DNA of 64,000 nucleotides from Saposhnikovia divaricata (lineage: Eukaryota > Streptophyta > Magnoliopsida > Apiales > Apiaceae): positions 186,470,939 to 186,534,938 of the forward strand of contig CM071601.1 in the NCBI GenBank assembly GCA_036435485.1. Reading direction: 5' to 3'. Shown here in pieces: positions 43,840 through 55,535 of this stretch. Both the position numbers and the translations under genes were made by a program. Each line of letters opens with the position of its first letter. The first letter of the stretch is position 1. The notes beneath the pieces are model-generated. The model did not search any database. It was not told where the DNA came from and saw nothing but the letters and a program-made list of their open reading frames with translations.

Positions 43840-44270
43840 TGTTAGACTTAAATAAATAATCACCGATCATCTTATGCAATATTATCAAGGTTACATAATA
43901 AAATTGTAGTAAGAAATGAACCTGATTCCATGACGGTAGATATGAATACGGATTATGGGACTTGATCATCCACAGACTTGATTCGCCTCTTATCTCTCTT
44001 TGACTGATGGAAATAGAGGAGTAAAGATTGTGAACAGCCTTGGGATCAAAACCCTGTTATGTTATTTATATAGTACTCTAATTAGACCCCATTAATCCTA
44101 ATCAGATTACTATTGGGTATTGCACATTACAAAACTCATACATAATAAGATGTTATTAGACCCTTATTTAAGACCACTTAATTAGTCCAAATATAGAATA
44201 AACATTAAATATAATTGTCTTTAATTTGTAAACCCATAAATTATTATTATATTATAAAAATAATCTAACA
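43840..44270 (-). repeat. 3' LTR of the decayed copia element
   Basis: Minus strand TGTTAGATTATTT...AAGTCTAACA. The polypurine tract (minus-strand AAGTGGGAGAT) lies just right of it at 44271-44281. Confidence 0.9.
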
Positions 44271-44980
44271 ATCTCCCACTTGGGCTACAAATTGTTCCAA
44301 AACAACAATTACAGTCAATAACCATAAACATTAATATATAAACATCTTCCTTTGTCAATCTGGTCCATCTCATATATAAACATGAAACCAAAGCGACCTT
44401 CGTCACATTGTCGTAACTCGATCCTCAATGATCACCACATTAATATATTCAATGACATAGATCAAGTATGAATGTGTAACTGGAAATTACATGCAATGTG
44501 ATCTCAGTCATGCCTATTTCCAATTGGTCCTTAATACCTTAGTGAGATCAATCTATATTTTTTCAAACTTTATGTCAAAACTATAACTGAAAGAGACAAC
44601 TCATATAGAGCAATAGAGAGAATAAAATAAATAACTTTATTCTGCAGAAAACTCAAAAACACAAATATCACAATAGTGTCAATAAAAATTGAGTACCAAA
44701 TATAAGAACAAAACATAAAACTCCCACTAAAACTGAATATTCTCCAATGAGACAACACCCATATGAGCAGTATGCCCAAGAAAAAAAAACTTTATGGTTT
44801 CAAAAACTTAAGTAAGTAAGTGGGTCTGCTAGCATAGAATTTGTTCTTATATACTCAATAGACAATAATTGATATTGCATTCTCTCTATAATGACTTGAT
44901 ATTTAATGTCTATATGTTTAGACATAACAAAAAAAACTTAACCAGAAGTAGATTTTCTTGTATCTACACAACCAAAAAAT

Positions 44981-46500
44981 TCAGAATCGAAAATACGTAT
45001 TGATCTCCAAATTTTTCGATTTCTGATAAACGAGAATGTAATCTTTTGTTCTTTGCAAGTACATCATAACCCGTTTAATTGCAATCCAATGATCCATTCC
45101 AGGATTACTCGAATATCTGCTTAACATACCTACAATGAATGCCAAATCTTGCCAGGTACTAAACTTGACCATACATAAGACTCTCAATAGCCGAAGCATA
45201 TGGAATGTTCTGCATCTCCTTTCCTTCGTGATCATTCTTAGGGCACTGTTGAGACTAAACTTATCTCCTTTAGCAACAAGAGTACTTATTTGTGCACAAT
45301 CTTTCATGCCAAACTTAGCAAGCACCTTATCGATATAGCTCTTTTATGATAACACTCAAGGATACCTCGAGAACGGTCTCGATGTATCTTTATTCCTAAT
45401 ACAAAAGATGCATCACCAAGATCCTTCATCTCAAAATGAGAAGTAAGAAATCTTTTGGATTCGTGCAATAAGCCTATATCGTTGCAAGCCAATAGTTTAT
45501 CATCGACATAAAGCATAAGGAATATAAATTTACTCCCACTGAACTTGTGATATATGCATTTTTCAACAACATTGGACTCAAAACTGTATGAGACAATGGT
45601 TTGATGAAATTTGCGATTCCACATACGGGTAGCTAAGAAAATTTCAATGCCTTCTCTTTGAGAAAAAATCCTTTGCGACTAAACGTGCGTTATATCTCTT
45701 AATATTGCCCTCGAAATCCCTTTTGGTTTTAAATATCCATATACACCAATCGGTTTTACACCTTCAGGCAATTTGACAAGATCTCAAACGTCATTGTCCT
45801 TAAGGGATTTCATCTCATTATTCATGGCTTCAATCCACTTTTGACTATTAGCACTTCGTTTGGCTTGTTGGAAGTTGATAGGATCATCTTCCATAATCCC
45901 TATGTCAAACTCATGCTCTTGAAGAAATACAATATAATCATCCGAAATTGCACTCCTTCTGTCTCTAGTGGATCGCCTAAGTGCCAATTCATCTTGAGTT
46001 TGTTGAGTTTGCTCTTCTTGAGCATCATCTTGATTTTGAGTAGAAAACTGTATAGGTATATCCACATTGTTATCTTGAACTACATGAGGCAAAGAAACTG
46101 ATTCTTCCTCGAAGACAACATCCCTGACTTTATCTTCCCCCTCTAACTCAACATCCTTAAGAAATCTAGCATTTCCCGTTTCGAAAAAAGGACTTTGTCA
46201 AAGGATCAAAAAACTTGAAACCCTTTTGTTTTTTTTGTTGGTTACCCAACAAAATAGCAAATAACAGTTTTTGAGTCCAGTTTTTGAGCCCTTTGTCAAA
46301 GGCTTGTAAGGCCTTGCCTCAGCTGGACAACCCCACACATGTAAATGATTGAGACTAAGTGGTTTCTCAGTCCACAATTCATAAGGGGTTTTAGATACTG
46401 CTTTGCTAGGTACTCTATTTAGTATGTAGGCTGCAATCTTAAGTGCATCTTTCCAGAGTGCTTCTGGTAAAGAAGAGTGACTAATCATACTTCTTACCAT
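44981..46500 (-). pseudogene. Integrase C-terminus, RT and RNase H remnants (copia)
   Basis: Fragments in several phases. 46198-46500 is the end of integrase (SLPEALWKDALKIAAYILNR). 45784-46092 is the linker and RT start (LRRSTRDRRSAISDDY, WIEAMNNEMKSLKDND). 45304-45624 is the distal RT with LMLYVDDKLLA and FEMKDLGDASFVLGI. 44981-45325 is the start of the RNase H region (YSSNPGMDHWIAIKRVM). Between 45784 and 45624 only about 160 bp remain where several hundred would be expected. The block with the first catalytic aspartate and the GLKQ motif is missing. Confidence 0.88.
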
Positions 46501-46598
46501 GTCCTTAAGCGTTCTGTTTCATTTCTCCGCAACACCATTCATGCATGGTTGCCCAAGCATTGTGTATTGTGGAATGATTCAGCATTTTAGCAAAAAGG

Positions 46599-47588
46599 TC
46601 AAGGACGTTGTTCACCGGATCTGTCATACCGACCATAGTACTCACCACCACGATCAGATTTGACAGCTTTAATCTTCTCACAAAGCTGATTTTCAACTTC
46701 GGCTTTGAAGACTTTAAACACATCCAAAGCTTGTGACTTTTCATGAATTAAATATAAGTACCCATATCGAGAATAGTCGTCTATAAAAGTGATAAAATAC
46801 TGTTGCCCATTCCAAGTAGCTGTAGGGAAAGGACCACATATATCAGTATGTATCAATTGTAAGACACCAGTACTCCTATTTGCACTTAATTTCCTTATGT
46901 TTGTTTGTTTACCCTTAATACACTCAATACATACATTAAGGTCTGAATAATCAAGAGATTCAAGTATTCTATGTGACACAAGTCTCTCTAGTCCCCCTTT
47001 TGAGATATGTCCTAAGCGCTTATGCCATAACATAGCAGAATTCTCTCTTGATAATTTTCGTTTTGTACCTCTTGATGTTGTTTGCAAGGATTCATTATGT
47101 GAGGCAATTGTATTTAGCATGTATAAATTATCAATCAAAGAACCAGTCGTAACCTAAGAAGAATTAATAAATAGACTAAATTTATTATCTCCAAATGAAC
47201 AAGAGTAACCATATTTGTCCAAAACGGAAATAGAAACCAAATTCCGTCTAAATGACGGTACTACATAAGTCTCTCTTAATTCAACAAAATGACCAGTCTC
47301 AAAAGACAATCTAAAAGTGCCAATAGCTTCAACTGGAACTGCATTGCCATCACCCACATAGATGATTCTTTCAGCATCACTTGGTTTTCGGCTCCAAATG
47401 CAACCCTTCATAGAAATACTTGTGTGAGTAGTAGCACCAGAATCTACCCACCATGTATTACTAGGCACAGAAGTCAAATTAACTTCAGAACAGACAAAGG
47501 AGAAAAGTCTACCTTTCTTTATACGCCATACAACGTACTTGGGATAATCCTTCTTCACATGCCCAGATTTCTTACAAAAGAAACTTGA
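46599..47588 (-). pseudogene. Protease and integrase remnants (copia)
   Basis: 47154-47558 holds the protease-like WWVDSGATTHT and the following domain. 46599-47138 holds the integrase zinc region (LWHKRLGHISKGG, CIECIKGKQTN) and core (IHTDICGPFP, FIDDYSRYGYLYLI, VKSDRGGEYYG). Frames change at about 47150 and 46610, and the third acidic residue falls in a broken stretch. Confidence 0.88.
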
Positions 47589-47770
47589 TCCTGAGTCTTT
47601 TGTTTCTTAGGCTGTGATTTTCACACTACAGTCTCTTTATCTTTAGTCCTCTTTCGGTGATTAACCTTTGAGGTAGTTGCAACATGAGCACTTTCAGTCT
47701 TTTCACACTTCAATCTATCTTCCTCTTGCACACAATGTGAAATGAGCTCATTCAGAGTCCACTTATCCTT

Positions 47771-48394
47771 CTAAGTATTATAACTCACTCTAAATTGACT
47801 GTATTGTGCAGGAAGAGAGATGAGTACCAAATGCACAAGCAAGTCATCAGACAAGTCAAGCTTTAGTGCCTTAAGTTTTGAAGCGATGTTAGACATCTTC
47901 ATAATGTACTCACGAATATTTCCTTTAGCTTTATACCTCATCTGAACAAGATCAGCCAAAAGCATACTTGTCTCAGCCTTTTCGTTTTTTGCAAAACGCT
48001 TTTCAAGCTCATCAAGGAAATCCTTAACAGATACCTCATCGGAGTCATCAGACATACCGCCCCTGAATGCTTCAGGAATGCTGCGCTTTATCATCATTAG
48101 ACTTAAGCGATTCAAACGCTCGCACTTCTCAAAGTTCAATTTCTCAGCATTAGAACTTTCATCCGTAAGAGAAGCAGGTTGTTCATTCCTTATAGCATAG
48201 TCTAAATCCATGCAGCCGAGAACTAACAGAACGTTCTCTTTCCAGCTCTTAAAGTTTGTGCCATTAAGCACCGGAATAGAGTTCATGTTGGCAGTTATAT
48301 TAGCAGCAGATGTATTAACTAGCAATTTAGAACAAAAAACATATAAGCTCGCATAATAGAAATTCATGTCATATTTATACATAATAGCACACAA
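47771..48394 (-). pseudogene. gag remnant (copia)
   Basis: 207 open codons; the natural start is probably the internal Met of MNSIPVLNGTNFKSWKENV (near 48284). The UBN2-type gag core follows (IREYIMKMSNIASKLKALK, LVHLVLISLPAQYSQFRVSYN). It stops at 47771; further gag (CCHC region, about 47600-47770) is shifted and broken. Confidence 0.85.
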
Positions 48395-48857
48395 AAAAAC
48401 ATGAATTTAAATACTATAGTGTGTGGGCCTATTCAAACAAGATACCTAGCACAACATTAATATTTAGTCTTTGGATAGAAATATTAACTTGCAAGTCGTA
48501 CTCTCCACGCAGAAATCAAATATTAATAATAAATTCGGTCAAGCAATGACCTTCTTTTGGGCCGATTTATTATTCACATGAAAATCTTATAATTCTTACA
48601 TATTTATTCCCGCGCGTATATTCATTATTTGGCCATTAAATAATCTTCCTTTGGGCCGATTATTATAACGCATAAATAATAAACATACACATCCTAATAT
48701 TTCAAAAAATAAATAAATTTACACATAAATATCACTTTGGCAATATTTTGCTTCAACTCACTTATTCACGAAATAAAAGAACAAAAAATAAATAATCATT
48801 ATTTTTCAAAAAAAAATGTACCCAAATCCGAATTAAAACTTCATCATATTAATTGAA

Positions 48858-49267
48858 GGTTCCCGGTCCCTGGCAAACGTTTGCCAGGGACCCCTTATCC
48901 AACATACTGTTTTTCAACCGTTGGATCAACCATCCAACGGCCTTATTTTTAAAAAAAAATCTGTACCGTACCGCAGAAAGTTTATGCGGTACGGAGTAAT
49001 TACCAAAATGCCCCCTGTTTCACATAAAAAATCTACTGTTCATCGTACCGCAGAAACTTTCTGCGGTACGGAAAAATTACCAAAATGCCCTCCTGTTTTC
49101 ATATTAGAGGCATGGGCATTTTGGTAATTTCTCTGTACCGCAGAAAGTTTCTGCGGTATGATGCTGATTTTTTTTAAATCAGAGCCGTTGAATAGTTGAT
49201 CCAACGACCGAAAAACAGGATGTTGGATAAGGGGTCTATGGCATACGTTTGCCATAGACCGGACCCC
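48858..49267. mobile_element. Mutator-type MITE with internal GTACCGCAGAAA palindromes
   Basis: 410 bp, flanked by TTAATTGAA at 48849-48857 and 49268-49276. The ends (CGGTCCCTGGCAAACGTTTG... and the diverged reverse complement from 49267) are imperfect inverted repeats that stay alignable inward for over 80 bp. Inside are three copies of GTACCGCAGAAA/TTTCTGCGGTAC-type inverted repeats. A 9-bp duplication suggests a Mutator-like origin. No coding capacity. Confidence 0.88.
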
Positions 49268-49708
49268 TTAATTGAATATGAAAATAACTTAACATAATTT
49301 CGTACAAAAATACGAATTCCATCCATTAACAGGACATGCATTTAACACAAAAAAAATATCGAAATATATGTCATTCATAAAACCGGATGGAACTTAATAA
49401 CCGGCCTGAGATACAGTTTATTGATTCTTGTAGCCAGGTCATGAAACTTAATCATAAAGAATGACAATCAATAACAATATAAAACACAAAAAAAAAACTT
49501 TATCATGAAATCCTAATTAGTTGCATATGTACACAACGTATACATCAAATAACCAATAACCGAGTTAATCAAGTTAATCTGAACATGCTTATTAAACCAT
49601 TCACATACGCGTCACTCATCGTGTTTATCAAAAAAAAATCGAAACAGGGTGCATCGATAAGAAAACAATCATATAATATGATCAACCCTAATAATTTGAC
49701 ATAAGATA

Positions 49709-49721
49709 GGCTCTGATATCA
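49709..49721 (-). other. Primer-binding site of the decayed copia element
   Basis: On the minus strand TGATATCAGAGCC, one base off the usual Met-type TGGTATCAGAGCC, lies 2 bp from the 5' LTR. Confidence 0.8.
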
Positions 49722-49723
49722 AT

Positions 49724-50155
49724 TGTTAGTCTAAATAAATAATCACGGATCATCTTATGCAATATTATCAGGGTTACACAATAAAACTGTAGTAGGAAAC
49801 GAACCTGATTCCATGACGGTAGATATGAATACGGATTATGGGACTTGATCTTCCACAGACTTGATTAGCCTCTAGCCGTATCTCTCTCTGACTGATGGGA
49901 ATAGAGGAGTAGAGGTTGTGATCAGCCTTGGGGACCAAGACCCTGTTATGTTCTTTATATGGTACTCTAATTAGACCCCATTAACCCTAATCAGATTACT
50001 ATTGGGTATTATACATTACAAAGCTCATGCCGAATAAGATGTTATTGAACCCTTATTTAGGACCACTTAATTAGTCCAAATATAGAATAAACATTAAATA
50101 TAATTGTCTTTAATTTGTAAGCCATAAATTATTATTAGATAAAAATAATCTAACA
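49724..50155 (-). repeat. 5' LTR of the decayed copia element
   Basis: 432 bp. On the minus strand a TATA-like CATATAAAG lies near 49952-49960. The right edge is TCTAACA, followed by GTACT. Confidence 0.9.
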
Positions 50156-50297
50156 GTACTAACAGCTAAGCCCGCCCTAATATGGTCTAGATTAGCCAGC
50201 CAAGGAAATGTTTATTGCAGCAATCTAGTAAGATATAAAATTTCCAGCAACTAATCAAAATAGATGAATCATTTTGTACGTCTTCAGATTTTAGGGC

Positions 50298-50305
50298 TAT
50301 ATATA
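50298..50305 (+). promoter_or_regulatory. TATA box of thaumatin-like copy 2
   Basis: TATATATA in GGGCTATATATACCCTCC, 77 bp before the ATG. It is only about 140 bp from the copia LTR, which has displaced the rest of the promoter by 6.3 kb. Confidence 0.65.
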
Positions 50306-50374
50306 CCCTCCTCTCTTTATTCCACATACATACCACACCATTTGATCGTCGCTTATACAATACAATAATACAAC

Positions 50375-51201
50375 ATGGCATGGAAAACTCTTCTCGCTCT
50401 CTCATTCGCTGCTCTTTTGTTAGTTGGTAAGATTCAGCATTATTAAGAATTCTTGAGATCACAAACTAATCCTTTATGTCAAATAAATCGGTCAGAGATT
50501 ACATATTTTATATATTGGTTTTACACTGCACACTTGTCAGGTGGTGAGTCGGCAAAATTTACAATCATAAACAATTGTCAAAACACAATTTGGCCGGCTG
50601 CACTAACTGGTTTCGGATCACAGCCATCCACCACAGGATTTGAACTCACTTCAAAAGACTCTAAAACTATCGACATTCCAGATCCATGGTCTGGATCGGA
50701 TGAATTTGGACCAGAACATTCTGCGCTGCCACTTACCTTACTGGAGAGTGTGGTAAGAGCACTGGACCATGCAGTGGCGCTGGTGGAGCTCCACCAGTGA
50801 CCATAGCCGAGATTATATTAAACGGAGACGGTGGAAAGGATTTCTACGACGTAAGTAATGTCGATGGTTTTAATTTGCTGTTACTATATCACCTAGAAAA
50901 CTCAGCATATCCAACAACAAAGCTGCACTGCGAATATAAATGAAGGGTGTCCAGCAGGACAGGAGGTAAAAGGTCCAGATGGTGCTCTAGTTGGATGCAA
51001 GAGTGCCTGCGCCGCATTTAATAAACCAGAAGATTGTTGCACTGGTGAATTTAGTAATATAGAGAAATGCCAAGAATCAGCCTCTTCCAAGTACTTCAAA
51101 AAGGAAAGTGTCCAGAGGCGTATAGTAATGCTTTCGACGATAAAAGTAGCCCCTTCACTTGCCCTACTGGAACGAACTACAGAATCACATTTTGTCCTTG
51201 A
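50375..51201 (+). pseudogene. Thaumatin-like protein pseudogene (copy 2)
   Basis: Exon 1 (50375-50426, 52 bp as in copy 1) encodes MAWKTLLALSFAALLLV. An intron follows and exon 2 begins at 50541. The first 60 residues of the mature part match copy 1 closely. Near 50690 a few extra bases (GGATCGGATGAATTT against GGAAGAATTT) throw the frame, giving a stop at about 50798. Further small indels occur near 50925 and 51098, and the block at 50876-50900 has diverged. The homologous end (ACTTGCCCTACTGG...TTTTGTCCTTGA) is at 51201. The gene was lost by several independent lesions, after or with insertion of the copia element into its promoter. Confidence 0.92.
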
Positions 51202-51562
51202 AATGTCAATTTAAGTTGACATTTTATATATGTATCAGACACTAAATTAGTTGCTCTCACTTTTCTGGGTACTACAACAACAAGAGAGCGTGCACTAGTA
51301 CTGAATAAGTAATTAGCTTATGAATGATCACTACACATGGCTGATTATCCAAACATATTGTCATTTAACTCAACCCAACCATTAATTGAGCCAGCTTCAA
51401 CTTAAAGTTGCAAGTTAATTAACCTTGGCTGTTGAGACCAGATTTTAAGTAAACATATAATTAAACATACAGCCCAGAATAGTTTTAAGTAAAATGAGGT
51501 TTTAAAGTTTTTTTATCGTGGTAATACGAAGCTAATGTATACACGGAAAGACAATTGTCTTA
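51202..51562. other. Downstream flank of thaumatin-like copy 2
   Basis: It begins with the paralogous 3' flank (TCAATTTAAGTTGACAT..., CTCTCACTTTTCTGGGT...). ACAGCCCAGAATAGTTTTAAG at 51468 matches 42030. No gene. Confidence 0.65.
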
Positions 51563-53235
51563 GAGCATCTCCAATGGAACATCTTCCTTACCTATAATGA
51601 GCTCATGTGGACAAAAATAGGGGTTTAACTCAAAAACGTATAATCCAACCATTCCCTCCTTATCTAAAATTTTTAGGTGAGAGAAAAATGAACCCCTTAT
51701 TTGAGGGATGAAAATGGAACCCCTATATGTCGCCAAGTCATCTCCCTCCGTTTCTCCTGCAATTTCTTATCACTCCCGCTTGTTTATGTGTTTTGTGTGT
51801 ATGTGTATATATATGTATTGTGGTTTTGGCTGTGTATATTAGCAGATGTGTGTGTCTATTTGGAATTCCATTTTTTTGTTTTTTCTTCCTCTGCTAAATT
51901 TCATTTTTTTGTTTCGTTTCCATTTTTGTTTTGTTATTTAATTTATGATTTTGTTTTGTAAAATTCGTGTATTTTATAAAATTATATTTATAATTTGTAA
52001 ATAAATAAATATAGAAATGAATTTTAACAATTTAAATATAATCATTTGTTTTTCAAATTTCAAAATACTAATTAAATATCATTTTTGAAAATATAGGGAA
52101 CCAATACAAGGATTACTGTTGTGCCCAAAATTCGCCTTGGACTTTATTTAAGGCCCATTAAGGTTATAGGCCCAATCTGTATGGATGTGGAAGAATAGAA
52201 TAGGTTAGGCATGGATGCATGGGCCCAATATGCCTTGGAGATGTACTTGAAGAGGAAGATTTTGGCATCTAGTTTGGGGTTCATTCATTCAGGGGTTTAG
52301 GTGTCTGAACCCCCAGGTAGGGTACTGCTGTACGAAGGCCTGATGGGGGTTCATGTAGGTGAAGGGCTTCCAAGTAGGGGTTTACGCACGTACCACGGTG
52401 GACTACGGGAATTGGATAAACAGCCTCCTAAATTGTAGGAGAACGGATATGTATCAGCCCAAGCGACTTCTGGATAACTCCATAACTTTAGGAGCACACC
52501 TTATCACTTTGTAACAGCCTATCTGAAAGGATTTACATGGCGCCAACAAGATAAACACATTAGTTAAGAAGATAAATACAAGACATGTGTGATATATACA
52601 CATATATATTGGTGGATAATTACTCAATATATACATGGTGTATGTATACAGGCTATGGCATAGCTATTATCAGGGTTCATCAGTGTCCTAAAGGAGCTAG
52701 GACTCTTCTTCATCAACAAAATAACAAACGGATCAGCATGGTCAGGAGGATAAGACTCATCAAAACGTGGTTGAGCTATCAACAAGGAGTCCAAAACCCT
52801 AGAACTACATGGGACTTGATTCCTATAAATATAGGATATGTAGGCACTTTGCGAGGGTTGGAATCTCACTTCTCTCTACGAAAATCATGTAGAAAGCTTG
52901 AGCACTACACATTTCTGGGCACCCTAGGCGGCTGGGTATGGATTACTCCGTCACCTTTGCCTGGAAACCTTGCAAACTCAGTCCCAAAAACAGCCACAAA
53001 TACCACTCGATTCCGACAGTCGAACATCGGTTGCGGCGTGCGAACCCGGTTTCGTCGCCGATTTCTATGCGATTGATCAATCATTCCAGCGATATTCTAT
53101 TGAAGTGTTGTACCAAATTCCTCTCACAACAGTTATTATTGGAGTAAAACAGTTTTTTGGTTCCCTATATTTTAAGTAACCATTATTTTACTATATTTTA
53201 GGGATCCAAAATAGGGGAGCGCATTGGAGATGCTC
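51563..53235. mobile_element. PIF/Harbinger-like non-autonomous element with a nested LTR-like insert
   Basis: Starts GAGCATCTCCAATG and ends with the reverse complement CATTGGAGATGCTC. TTA is duplicated on both sides (51560-51562 and 53236-53238). The TTA duplication and this terminal type fit PIF/Harbinger. The inner sub-ends (TAGGGAACC near 52095 and GGTTCCCTA near 53159) are also inverted. No transposase is visible; open frames inside are short. Confidence 0.7.
52117..53131 (+). mobile_element. Probable solo LTR nested in the PIF/Harbinger-like element
   Basis: 1015 bp beginning TGTTGTG and ending CACAACA, a perfect 7-bp inverted terminus. It contains a TATA-like CCTATAAATATAGG near 52823. 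The flanks ATTAC and GTTAT agree in only three of five bases, so the duplication is doubtful. It interrupts sequence that otherwise looks like the middle of the surrounding MITE. Confidence 0.5.
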
Positions 53236-53238
53236 TTA

Positions 53239-53405
53239 TACCAACAAAATAATAGTAGGCACTACTACAGTAAACTTAGGTCACTATGACTACAAGGTCT
53301 GATGTCATTACTGTGACGTCATTATTGAGATGTGTCTATACTTTAGTTTAATTTAATTCAACTCTGGTATCATATAATTAAACTCTAGTTTAGTTTAATT
53401 TATTG
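53239..53405. other. Short AT-rich spacer
   Basis: No gene. It contains repeated TAGTTTAATTTAATT words. Confidence 0.5.
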
Positions 53406-53482
53406 GTTATGATGATCCAACTAGCCTCGCCACTTGCGCTACTGGACCCAACTCTAAATTCACATTCTGTCCAGCACCTTGA
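53406..53482 (+). pseudogene. Thaumatin-like 3' fragment (copy 3)
   Basis: TATGATGATCCAACTAGCC... CACTTGCGCTACTGGACC... ACATTCTGTCCAGCACCTTGA aligns with the last 75 bp of gene 1 (TATGATGAC...TTCTGCCCATGA), and the following bases resemble its 3' flank (ATATATTGAC). No upstream exon part is attached. Confidence 0.8.
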
Positions 53483-53831
53483 AATGTTAATATATATTGA
53501 CGAGTATATATTTGAAATGGTCAGTATCATATAAAGTGGCATGTTATATATAATAAATTAAGTAGATATTTCATAATATCTGCATATTTAGAATTCAATG
53601 TACAACATCTTTTTGCTCTAGTATCGTATGATTATAGAACAATCAACAATATTTAATTAATACATTTGGAAGAGATATTTATAAATAATATTAATTTTCA
53701 TATTTTTTTAATTTCATATAAAATTATAAAATTAATATTTTTATACAAAATAATATAAATTAATAAACCAGCCTCTCCTGAATATAACAATGCATAGAAC
53801 CAGAAGATTGTTGCACCGCCAATGCCGAGAA
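53483..53831 (+). other. Spacer with a thaumatin-like internal fragment (copy 4)
   Basis: Mostly AT-rich. At 53799-53818 ACCAGAAGATTGTTGCACCG is identical over 20 bases to the part of gene 1 that encodes the CysCys pair (NKPEDCCTG). It lies only 13 bp before the TRIM, so the rest of this copy may be on the far side of the nested insertions, beyond the window. Confidence 0.6.
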
Positions 53832-54298
53832 TGTTGGGCCACGCAACACCCATTAACTCCACATTAGTATGATATTGTCCGTTTTGGGCCGTGGCCATAC
53901 CCGCACGGATTTGTTTTTGGGCTCCTCCCAAAAGGCCTCATACTAATGGAGTTTTTTGGCTGCTTATATTCAAGATAATTCTTCTTTATCTTATTGATGT
54001 GGGACTTGGGTTGACACCCACTCTACAATCTCCCCTCAATCCAAGAACCACCAATCTTGTGACCCTTATACCGCCGTTACTCATCTGTGGCTCCTCATCT
54101 TGCGGGACACGCCACCCGACCATCTCAGTATCAGGAAGACTTTCGACACAAGCCGTCCAAGATCTCCAACCGTAGTTCTGGAGAGCCTCCCCCACACCAC
54201 AAAACTTGCAGCCCGCAACCCCAGGATCAACTTCTTAACCTTCGGCCCTGATACCACTTGTTGGGTCGCGCAACACCCATTAACTCCACATTAGTATG
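53832..54298 (-). mobile_element. TRIM (terminal-repeat retrotransposon in miniature), 5' LTR cut
   Basis: On the minus strand the 3' LTR is 54027-53832 (about 196 bp, starting TGTAGAGTGGGTG and ending GGCCCAACA). It is preceded by a purine tract (GATTGAGGGGAGA, 54029-54041). The internal part is about 230 bp. The primer site TGGTATCAGGGCC (Met type) is at 54244-54256. Only the last 40 bp of the 5' LTR remain (54259-54298, matching 53832-53871), because the Athila-like LTR begins at 54299. The rest should lie beyond 64000. The CCAAGTCCCACATC motif inside the LTR is common in plant TRIMs. No coding capacity. Confidence 0.85.
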
Positions 54299-55535
54299 TG
54301 AAGGTAGTGTTTTTCGTAAGTTCGTTCACAGGGAAGGACTATCAATATCGATTTCGAGTAGATTATCTCTTACAACCTAGAAGTGTGTAAATGGGGGGTT
54401 TTGTATTGGTTGTGGTGTTTTATCAAACACCTTGAACACAAGAAATAAATTGTTATAAAACTACAACTAAATGAATGGAAATCATCCAATTCTACAAACA
54501 CAACAAGCACAATGAATAAATAAGCAAGATAAGAGATATACTTGACCCAAGGATATAGCAAATCAAGCACTTCAACCCAACAAGCAAAATATATCCAATT
54601 CTACCTAACCAAGATAATTGGTGAAGCACACAATCACTTATTTCTCTTCTAAAAACACTAATTTAGTGAAGCACATAAATTAGCTCTCTTGATAATAGCT
54701 ACCAATAATGAAGCACTACTAGTATAACCAAATCAAGGAATTAAACAAAGAGAGGCTAGGACAAACCCAAGGATGAGAGGCTCAACCTAGGTATTTGTAC
54801 TTAAATCTTGAAGTTTAGGCACTCCAAACCTTGTGCTACTACAATGAATGTACTAACAATTACGGATTAGCACAAACAATTAGCAATTGAAATTACAAGA
54901 AGAGCAAGATGAAGCAACTTACAAATCTCCAAGCAAAATCATAAACAATACAACACAAGTATTCAAGATAGAGTGAAATAGATCTTACTTAAATTGATGG
55001 GTTTAGTACAAGAGATGCTTCCTTGAGCCAAATAAATGGAGTTAGTTACTCATAATCAATGCTAGATTACAAGGAATTAATGTCTCCTCTCTATTTCCTA
55101 CTAACCCTAATTGTGTTCTTGAAGAGGCCAAGAAGAGAGGAAAATAAGATGTTAGGTTAGAAGTTATATTAGGTTAAGAGATGTTTTGTTCTTTTAATAC
55201 ACAGCAGCTCTGTACGGCCTGTTGAACTGCCGTACAGCTGCCCGTACAGAAAATCTGCTCCTTTGAACGGCCTGTCGAACGGCCGTACAGCTGCCCGTAC
55301 GAGATAAACTCTTCAATATAATGCATTAAACACCTCCCGACATCACGAGCTTGCATCTTCTAACTTCCCTCTTGAATAATCTTCGATTTCAAGCCCAAAA
55401 TAATCCATCTTTTCAACAATTGAGCATTAGGCACTGAAAGATGAAAAACATAATTAATATCGATAATGCTACATTCGAAACGAACAAAAATGCAAGAGAA
55501 TAAAAGACAAAACGTGTATAAAATACACATTATCA
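54299..55535 (-). repeat. 3' LTR of element A
   Basis: 1237 bp. On the minus strand it begins TGATAATGTGTATTTTATAC at 55535 and ends CACTACCTTCA at 54299. The cluster at 55200-55310 is rich in GTACGG/CCGTAC palindromes. Confidence 0.9.

Larger units (their letters stand above)
43840..50155 (-). mobile_element. Decayed Ty1/copia element in the promoter of thaumatin-like copy 2
   Basis: LTRs are 43840-44270 (431 bp) and 49724-50155 (432 bp), flanked by GTACT at 43835-43839 and 50156-50160. On the minus strand: primer site at 49709-49721, gag, protease, integrase, RT and RNase H, then a purine tract (AAGTGGGAGAT) before the 3' LTR. All reading frames are broken, the core of RT is deleted, and a 410-bp MITE sits in the leader. 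The LTRs differ by many more substitutions than those of the SIRE element, so it is older. Confidence 0.92.

Noticed and set aside
52585..53076. 163-codon open frame in the LTR-like insert
   Set aside because: It crosses the TATA-like region of the presumed LTR, has no domain and no conserved neighbour.
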